From: Mucilaginibacter sp. OK098
GTDB taxonomy: Bacteria > Bacteroidota > Bacteroidia > Sphingobacteriales > Sphingobacteriaceae
Direction of reading: 5' to 3'
Length of the DNA: 64,000 nt
Assembly (NCBI RefSeq): GCF_900142915.1
Contig: NZ_FRCM01000003.1
Span: 372,504-436,503 of the forward strand
In this document: positions 59,401 through 64,000 of the stretch, in pieces
Layout: every line of letters starts with the position of its first letter
Numbering within the stretch: the stretch's first letter is position 1
Position numbers and translations under genes: made by a program
Notes under the pieces: generated by a model
Seen by the model: only the letters and a program-made list of their open reading frames with translations
Database searches by the model: none
What the model was told of the DNA's origin: nothing

Positions 59401-59936
59401 GGTACATTTTTAATTTCAAATTCGCCCTGGGCATTTGTTATAACACCCAGATTTGTACCTTTAATTTTTACAGAAGCACCTGGCAAAAGTTTTCCTTTGT
59501 CATCAACAACCGTACCTTTTATATTAATTGACAGTACGGCCTGTTCGGGAGAAGCAGTGGCCAATTGAGGTTTGATCGCGCTTTTTATAACAATTATTTT
59601 CCCGGAAAAACTGTAGGTTAAGGCTTGATCATTTAAAATCTGGTCAAGAAGAGGTATTAGCGCTCCATCCTTTACATCAATAGTAATTGCGTGTGTGTTT
59701 TTTAAGAGTGCATTTTCATAAAAGAAAGTATAGCCGCTTTGCTTCCTTATTTTTTTAAGGACCTTTTCGAGCGGTGCATTTTTCTCGGATAAAGTTATTT
59801 TCTGAGCATAAACTGCAGCATTAACCTGGAGCGAGGTGGCTATAACTAACAATAAAATTATCTTCATAATTAGCAGATATTTGCGATACAAAAACACTGG
59901 ATCATGACATTTTTTATCATGTAAATAAAATTTCAT
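56412..59936 (-). CDS. SusC/RagA TonB-dependent transporter with STN domain
   Basis: An outer-membrane transporter of about 1174 residues. The start at 59936 (MKFYLHDKKCHDPVFLYRKY) fits the usual N-terminus of STN-type SusC proteins; the frame is open 15 codons further. The STN signalling domain (KITLSEKNAPLEKVLKKIRK to SGKIIVIKSA) touches the FecR-type anti-sigma factor. Carboxypeptidase-like domain (GTVVDDKGKLLPGASVKIKG), plug (SDPLYVIDGFVRNATAF, NISILKDAASTAIYGVRGGN) and barrel follow. Expression is probably driven by the ECF sigma factor of this locus in response to ligand binding. Confidence 0.95.
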   Translation of the reverse strand: MKFYLHDKKCHDPVFLYRKYLLIMKIILLLVIATSLQVNAAVYAQKITLSEKNAPLEKVLKKIRKQSGYTFFYENALLKNTHAITIDVKDGALIPLLDQILNDQALTYSFSGKIIVIKSAIKPQLATASPEQAVLSINIKGTVVDDKGKLLPGASVKIKGTNLGVITNAQGEFEIKNVPDNAILTVSFIGYVTREISVKEDISIIKLVAAPSVLNEIVVVGYGTQKKENLTGAVGVIKSESLSDRPTTSPANLLQGLAAGMTVTTQGNYPGASANIKIRETSTWQGGSDPLYVIDGFVRNATAFSQINPADIDNISILKDAASTAIYGVRGGNGVVLVTTKHGTANQTYISYNASYTMNTREITPQRMNAFDAYTFANQVYEQKGLPATDPSYYTPDELAYFKTHSYDWLKDTWRNPWNTAHNLSVSGGANTTKYYVSAGYIKQEGATSNSFNKYNLSAKLDGQISNRISFNLNILTEWDNGDRPFWAYDYGDFNLSNIYNRLLMVTPGRPSFINGLPVGNFDNTNTANLAKGNGGYTRPTNNNITPTFQLKYQIPGIEGLSAKGTFAYNTTNSYTKAWRNAPYVYYFQTAGTNNHIVTDKLDYNRSGGYKILDQAQISGIGAPTELQESYSQSSNYQLDLMLNYDRSFGLHNITAFAGYEQSAYRGHYSTIWDDNYSNPDYQQINGGSSQSTDWYIRGDENQPTGFASYLGRIDYNYASKYMIGFTFRADGSYVFPANKRWGYFPAVSAAWNISKESFFSNYARYVDFLKLRFSYGITGTDNTAPWQWQQTYNFNSNSGIYLGSSLPISTTLGSTINPNITWEKNKNYNLGMDFGILKKLLTGSVDLWYKKTTDILGARSASVPSTVGASLPAVNYGIASAKGIELSVSHERHIKDFFYRVSANWAYSGNKYLKVDQAASVRDYQNLIGQPLSGSINNVPTSGVIWGYVSEGIIRTQQDVDNILRANGPNFTIFGSKPQPGMLMYKDVRGPLGTDTPDGKIDGNDIQVISKNGIPRVNYGFNFTLGWKGVNLSAIFSGLGRYDIMPTDVYYRRPLPGNDNLTIWKNAWTPQTAATATMPSAIMNDWQGTDNSQESSTFWLKNGAFLRLKSLIVDYSLPSKWLQNSTVKAVKFYFSGENLHEWNHTKDWDPELGGDFRTYPILKGFTFGLNATF

Positions 59937-60024
59937 ACATTTAAACTGTTTTGGGTTAATAAATTCGATGAATTGAGTCACATTTCTAAGAGTCCTAATT
60001 CAAAGCTTTCTGCGTGAGCAGACT

Positions 60025-60059
60025 ATGCCGGCCGTGTTGTAGCACTTCCGGCATTTTTT
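60025..60059. repeat. Hairpin in the susC leader region
   Basis: ATGCCGG (60025-60031) and CCGGCAT (60048-60054), followed on the plus strand by a T run. No plus-strand gene precedes it; on the minus strand it lies between fecR and the SusC start and may be a leader structure. No TAnnTTTG box is evident near it, consistent with an ECF-type promoter in this spacer. Confidence 0.45.
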
Positions 60060-60158
60060 ATGAATTAAGATTTTGGGGTGGGTTTGATGTATACTATTTC
60101 TCCATATTTTATAATTTAATGTTTACTTATTTAGTTAATTATGATTTAATTATCACTT

Positions 60159-61268
60159 TTAAGGTGATACAATAACTTTATTACCGTCTATTTTAAAATT
60201 AATATTACTTAACTCAAGTGCTTTCAGCACTTCAGAAAGACGCGAATTTCTTGGCATATCACCGGTAAACGATCTCAATTCCGATATATTCCCGGTAAAC
60301 CTTACATCAACATTATACCACCGGGCAAGTTGGCGCATAATGCTTTTTATATCAGCATTTTTAAAAGTGATAAAGCCATTTTTCCATGCAACTACATCAT
60401 CCACATCTACATCAGCCACCAGGATATTTCCATTTTCTAGCTGTGCCTGTTCACCAGGTTTAAGCATTTTATTTTTATCCCCCGATGTTACTTTTACGCG
60501 TCCCTCAAGAAGGGTGGTTTTAACCGCATTTTCATCACTATAGGCATTAATATTAAAATGTGTTCCTAAAACTTCAACCTCCTGGCCGTTAGCAATTACT
60601 CTGAATGGTTTTTCCTTATTATGCGCTACTTCAAAGTAGGCTTCTCCTGTAAGCTCTACCTTACGTTCATTGCCATTAAATGCCACGGGATATTTGATGG
60701 ATGAAGCGGCATTTAGCCAAACTTTGGTTCCATCAGCTAAAATTAACTGGTACTGGCCGCCACGTGGAGTGGTGGCTATATTGAATCCATTATTTTGTGA
60801 AGGTGAATCATTTTCCGAATCGGCATAAACAATCTGGCCATTAGTATTTTTGCTAATTACCATACTGCCCTGATTGGTTAGCTTCCCGTTCTTTGCGGCG
60901 CTTAAATCAATCGTACGCCCGTTTGTCAGGGTTAATATAGCTTTATTACCACCGGGGGCTATGTCATGCGTTTGAGCAGCTTGTTGGGTTGATTGTTTTT
61001 TGTGTATAAGGAAATAACTACCTATAGAAATACATAAGAGAATGGACGCTACAGCTGCAATGCGCGGCCAAATAGCAACAATACGCATAGGTTTAGGCAA
61101 TAAATCAAATACTTCCTGTAGATCCTGCCCAATCTCTTCCGCTGATAAAGCAGATGGTTTTTCATTAGTATTTTTAATATACCAGGTTTCGAGCAAGGCT
61201 TTTTCCTCGTCGGTTGCCTGCCCTGTGTTATATTTATCAAGTAATGCCTTTATTTCTTCTTTGTCCAT
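60159..61268 (-). CDS. FecR-family anti-sigma factor
   Basis: A 369-residue membrane regulator started at MDKEEIKALLDKYNTGQATD; the frame is open 9 codons earlier. Cytoplasmic anti-sigma segment 1-60, one membrane helix (IAAVASILLCISIGSYFLI), then a periplasmic FecR domain (TPRGGQYQLILADGTKVWLNAASSI-type motif, GEAYFEVAHNKEKPFRVIA, VLGTHFNINAYSDE) and a C-terminal STN-like secretin fold (MRQLARWYNVDVRFTGN). It relays the signal from the STN-SusC to the ECF sigma factor. Usually directly after the sigma gene; here two genes lie between. The 61269-61515 gap shows nothing recognised. Confidence 0.94.
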   Translation of the reverse strand: MDKEEIKALLDKYNTGQATDEEKALLETWYIKNTNEKPSALSAEEIGQDLQEVFDLLPKPMRIVAIWPRIAAVASILLCISIGSYFLIHKKQSTQQAAQTHDIAPGGNKAILTLTNGRTIDLSAAKNGKLTNQGSMVISKNTNGQIVYADSENDSPSQNNGFNIATTPRGGQYQLILADGTKVWLNAASSIKYPVAFNGNERKVELTGEAYFEVAHNKEKPFRVIANGQEVEVLGTHFNINAYSDENAVKTTLLEGRVKVTSGDKNKMLKPGEQAQLENGNILVADVDVDDVVAWKNGFITFKNADIKSIMRQLARWYNVDVRFTGNISELRSFTGDMPRNSRLSEVLKALELSNINFKIDGNKVIVSP

Positions 61269-61515
61269 ATATACAGTAAAGACCTGTAAGAACACTGAAG
61301 GGCGTAGATGATTTTAAAAAAATAATCAGGCATGTAAATAACACAAGCCGATGAAACAATCTCACCTTACTTAACGAGGCATAGTCTGACAATAATAATT
61401 GCCTAAACCTTTTACACAAAAAAGCGACTTACCATAAGGCAAGGGCTTACATAGTGCGTAACTAAGATCATGTAAATCTTATCGGAGGCATTATTAAATA
61501 AGCTACGTAGCGCTG

Positions 61516-62154
61516 TCAGTTTGTTTTTGCTTTCTGCCTGGGTCGGCCCAGCATCTGCAGAATGGACTCATAATACTCCTCAATTGGCCCCAGGCCAACT
61601 TCTTTTCTTCTTTTGTCTACATTTTCAGGGTCGGCCAGGTCAGGCGGATATATAATCTTGTTGTTGCTGTCGAACAGATTGCCGCTTTTATCATAGGTAG
61701 GTTGCGTGCCATAAAGCTGTTTCCCTCTTGTATTACATTGCACGCGGTCATATAGGTATGCATAATCCTTCCGGGAAATATTTGCATTTTTAGAAAGCAT
61801 GTCCAGTACTGGCAGCATTTCTACCTGGAAACGCGGATCGCTGTCCGAATGCTGGATAAGCACGAAAAAATGATGTGAAGCATCTTCACCAACCATTTTT
61901 TCCGTCGGATAACCATATTGTGCATAGATCTTCTTCGATAGAAGAAGCCCGTTCATATAGGTGGCTTTTTTTAGAGAGTCCTGCATCTTCAGGCTATCTT
62001 GAGGTGCATGCCGCTCGTACATTTCCTTCAATCTGAGCTGCACAGATTGATCAGCTTCATACAGGCTGTCAATAGTTTTAGCCAACTTATGGTTCACCTG
62101 GGCACTTGCCTGAGCGGCAAAAAGACAAAAAAGTATAAAGTAGTTTTTTTTCAT
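61516..62154 (-). CDS. DUF6624 exported protein
   Basis: A 212-residue exported protein (KKNYFILFCLFAAQASAQ signal from ATG 62154; the frame is open to 62175). The body, with LKEMYERHAPQDSLKMQDSL, YGYPTEKMVGEDASHHFFVLIQHSD and ALYDRVQCNTRGKQLYGTQ-like segments (YLYDRVQCNTRGKQLYGTQ), followed by PPDLADPENVDKRRKEVGLG, matches DUF6624, a family of unknown function common in this phylum. It lies between the AraC and fecR genes on the same strand. Confidence 0.82.
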   Translation of the reverse strand: MKKNYFILFCLFAAQASAQVNHKLAKTIDSLYEADQSVQLRLKEMYERHAPQDSLKMQDSLKKATYMNGLLLSKKIYAQYGYPTEKMVGEDASHHFFVLIQHSDSDPRFQVEMLPVLDMLSKNANISRKDYAYLYDRVQCNTRGKQLYGTQPTYDKSGNLFDSNNKIIYPPDLADPENVDKRRKEVGLGPIEEYYESILQMLGRPRQKAKTN

Positions 62155-62226
62155 TTTGAACAAATTTGTTTCCATGTTTTTGCAAATTTAGCTCTTCACG
62201 AAGCCCTTTAATTGTATAAATGGAAA

Positions 62227-63033
62227 CTACACATATAGCCAAAGATTATCTTTCCGGGCATCCACCTTGTCAAAAAACAGCTTCGGAGTGAGGGCGGTTA
62301 ATTCTTTAAAATTCTTAATAAAGTGAGATTGATCATAAAAGAAGTTGCCGAGGCCCAGCGCAGTCAAATTTCCGTAGCCGGTTTTAGCCCTGACCACGTT
62401 CCTGAAGCGATGGATCTTACGGTATGTCGCTGGCGTTTTTCCAAAATTTTTCAAAAAGAGCCGTGAAAAATATTGTCGCGAAAGATGTAAACTGTTAGCG
62501 ATTTCCGCTACAGCTTTCCCGCCTTCCATTTCATGCGCGATACGCAACAGGAGCGGCTCAGGCTCCCGCAATTTTTTTGAGATCCAATAGCCCTCCAATA
62601 AAGTAATTTGTCGTTCCCGGTCGTTAAGATGAAGGATACGCATCATCACTTCCTGAAAATCCGCGAATGGGTCGAAGTCGGTAAAATTGGCAGTCTGATT
62701 ACACCACGTAACAGCAGGAAAAAAGGCATGAAGTCCCAGGGGCTTAAAATAAATCGTCAGTTCATTGAGCTGCCCGGTATATTGTATCAGTAACGGCTCA
62801 GTATAGTTATAGGTCAGGTTAGCCTGAAAACACTGATAGGCTGCCGGGGTACAAGTTACCCGGTTTCCCTGTACAAAGATCTGCGCATTTTCGAGTACCG
62901 ACACAATTAAAAAATTATTCGGAAATGTGTAATAGCTTAATTTAGCTTCCGGTGCGGTCCCACTTAAAAAATAATAGCCCTCGATAAGATCTGAAAGTAA
63001 CGGATGGCGTGGCCGGTAAAAATGAAGTTGCAT
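62227..63033 (-). CDS. AraC-family transcriptional regulator
   Basis: A 268-residue regulator of the DUF6597-type sensor plus HTH_18 group. The N-terminal domain (HPLLSDLIEGYYFLSGTAPE, LTIYFKPLGLHAFFP) is unlike the cupin domains of the two AraC proteins near the fucose genes. The HTH is KAVAEIANSLHLSRQYFSRLF and GLGNFFYDQSHFIKNFKELT with PKLFF at the end. The expected second-HTH glycine-rich G(Y/F)xDQSHF is present. It sits between the ECF sigma gene and the DUF6624 gene, same strand; target unknown, perhaps only the DUF6624 gene. Confidence 0.9.
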   Translation of the reverse strand: MQLHFYRPRHPLLSDLIEGYYFLSGTAPEAKLSYYTFPNNFLIVSVLENAQIFVQGNRVTCTPAAYQCFQANLTYNYTEPLLIQYTGQLNELTIYFKPLGLHAFFPAVTWCNQTANFTDFDPFADFQEVMMRILHLNDRERQITLLEGYWISKKLREPEPLLLRIAHEMEGGKAVAEIANSLHLSRQYFSRLFLKNFGKTPATYRKIHRFRNVVRAKTGYGNLTALGLGNFFYDQSHFIKNFKELTALTPKLFFDKVDARKDNLWLYV

Positions 63034-63263
63034 ATCAAATCTTTTCGTACAAGTAAGAATAAGACGCCTGCAAACCGATTTTGTTGCAGCTGACCTGCAC
63101 CTACTCTTTTAGGCTTTACATCCGTAAAAAAATACAAGACTGTTGTGACCTTAAAAGGCCGAAGATAATTGCTTTATATTAATCTCAGATACCTTTTAAA
63201 GGTATAAATGGCTCAATGGCTTTGGTTAAAATGTGTCATCGTCTAAAATTATTGTGACGACAA

Positions 63264-63842
63264 CTAAAATTTAATGAAAATCAATAAGCATGTAAGTAAT
63301 CCCAGTTTGGCCCGCAGTATTTTTAAGGCATTATTAACCTGTTTTTTGGCAGTAGACTCTGTGATGCCGAGTTGCCCGGCTATTTCCCTGTGAGATAAAT
63401 GTGCTTTACGGCTTAACAGGAAAACCTCTTTCATTTTCGCTGGCAGAGATTCAATTTCATTTTCAATGATGACTGCAAGTTGATTTTGCCGGGTTAAATG
63501 ATCCGTTATGCACTCCCATTGGTTTGCATATTTCTGAATAGAGGTGATATATTGCGCTTCTACCTCTTTACTTGCTATCTGCTTAAATACCCGGTTCCTG
63601 ATCGCCGTATAAAGGTATCCGGATAGACTAGTCTCAATTTTTAATTCTTTCCGCCTATTCCAGATGTTTGCGAATAGTTCCTGTAAAATATCTTTAGCTT
63701 CTTCGCGGTTTCTTAATTTATTGTAAGCATGGAGATAAAGCATACCGCTGTATCGTTTATAAATTTCTGCATAGGCAGTATGATTGCTCTCCCTAAGCAG
63801 AGATAACAGTTCCTGATCCGCATATGAACTTATATTTTCCAT
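63264..63842 (-). CDS. ECF-type RNA polymerase sigma factor
   Basis: A 192-residue sigma-70 family protein. Region 2 (HTAYAEIYKRYSGMLYLHAYN, AKDILQELFANIWNRR) and region 4 (IENEIESLPAKMKEVFLLSR, SHREIAGQLGITESTAKKQV) are clear, as in Bacteroidota ECF factors paired with FecR/SusC systems. The C-terminus (LGLLTCLLIFIKF) is hydrophobic. It most likely directs transcription of the STN-SusC/SusD pair at 54547-59936 and is held by the FecR at 60159, although AraC and DUF6624 genes intervene. Nothing recognised in 63843-64000. Confidence 0.94.
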   Translation of the reverse strand: MENISSYADQELLSLLRESNHTAYAEIYKRYSGMLYLHAYNKLRNREEAKDILQELFANIWNRRKELKIETSLSGYLYTAIRNRVFKQIASKEVEAQYITSIQKYANQWECITDHLTRQNQLAVIIENEIESLPAKMKEVFLLSRKAHLSHREIAGQLGITESTAKKQVNNALKILRAKLGLLTCLLIFIKF

Positions 63843-64000
63843 CCTTTACAAACCATGCCTTTCCGAAAGCTAACCTATTAAAAATTGTCAAAAGATAAAA
63901 AGTAAGCCTATCAACTCACTCCAGTTGATGGGAATAAAAAAAGTGCATATAAAAGTTATCCCCTAAATAAACTCAGGAAATGATTGTTGAACAAGTAAAC

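Noticed and set aside
1-64000. CRISPR array, rRNA genes, prophage structural genes or an origin of replication
   Set aside because: No regularly spaced repeats, rRNA motifs, phage morphogenesis genes or DnaA-box clusters were seen on reading the window.

Overview
The window comes from a member of the Bacteroidota, most likely Sphingobacteriaceae and Mucilaginibacter-like. The evidence is two SusC/SusD pairs, an ECF-sigma/FecR/STN-SusC cassette, -7 promoter boxes of the TAnnTTTG type instead of E. coli-like promoters, weak or absent Shine-Dalgarno sequences, and many lipoproteins. The genus is inferred from gene style, not from a marker gene.

Layout. 1-1417: a 5'-truncated cyclophilin and exonuclease III. 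1442-2683: a palindromic intergenic repeat split by a complete IS481-type element with 33-bp terminal inverted repeats and a 5-bp target duplication. 2699-9085: a compact six-gene minus-strand operon with a DUF427 protein, an FAD disulfide oxidoreductase, an osmoprotectant-type ABC ATPase, a permease fused to a substrate-binding domain, EgtB and EgtD. It reads as an ergothioneine synthesis-plus-transport operon, and the binding domain appears circularly permuted. 9391-18015: tRNA-Glu(TTC) followed by accessory DNA: a decapitated serine recombinase running into the tRNA, a SnoaL-like protein, an ArsR regulator with a SRPBCC-RibD fusion, a degenerate tRNA-tail/terminator repeat, IS21-like debris, a YdeI protein, and a 990-residue protein with many zinc ribbons around a Vsr/DUF559-like nuclease core.

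18176-27762: SusC/SusD with two phosphoesterases and a divergent TetR regulator. 27730-36073: a small membrane protein, an aldehyde dehydrogenase, then a plus-strand group of LytTR regulator, TonB-dependent receptor, beta-helix lipoprotein and SO2930-type diheme cytochrome. 36070-54237: a carbohydrate region centred on oxidative L-fucose use. A FucP-like transporter, an L-fucose dehydrogenase-like SDR, LutABC lactate oxidation, a split UxaA dehydratase and a GH95-like glycosidase form one minus-strand operon, flanked by two AraC paralogues and three further large predicted glycosidases, one frameshifted. 54547-63842: a second SusC/SusD pair with FecR and an ECF sigma factor, split by an AraC regulator and a DUF6624 protein.

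The main cross-cutting signal is regulatory. A core of about 41 bp followed at constant spacing by a TTTATTTG-like -7 box lies upstream of four separate minus-strand units (starts at 26747, 39241, 48216 and 54237). These probably form one regulon. At the first copy a TetR-like operator, repeated once more in front of tetR, sits at the predicted transcription start.
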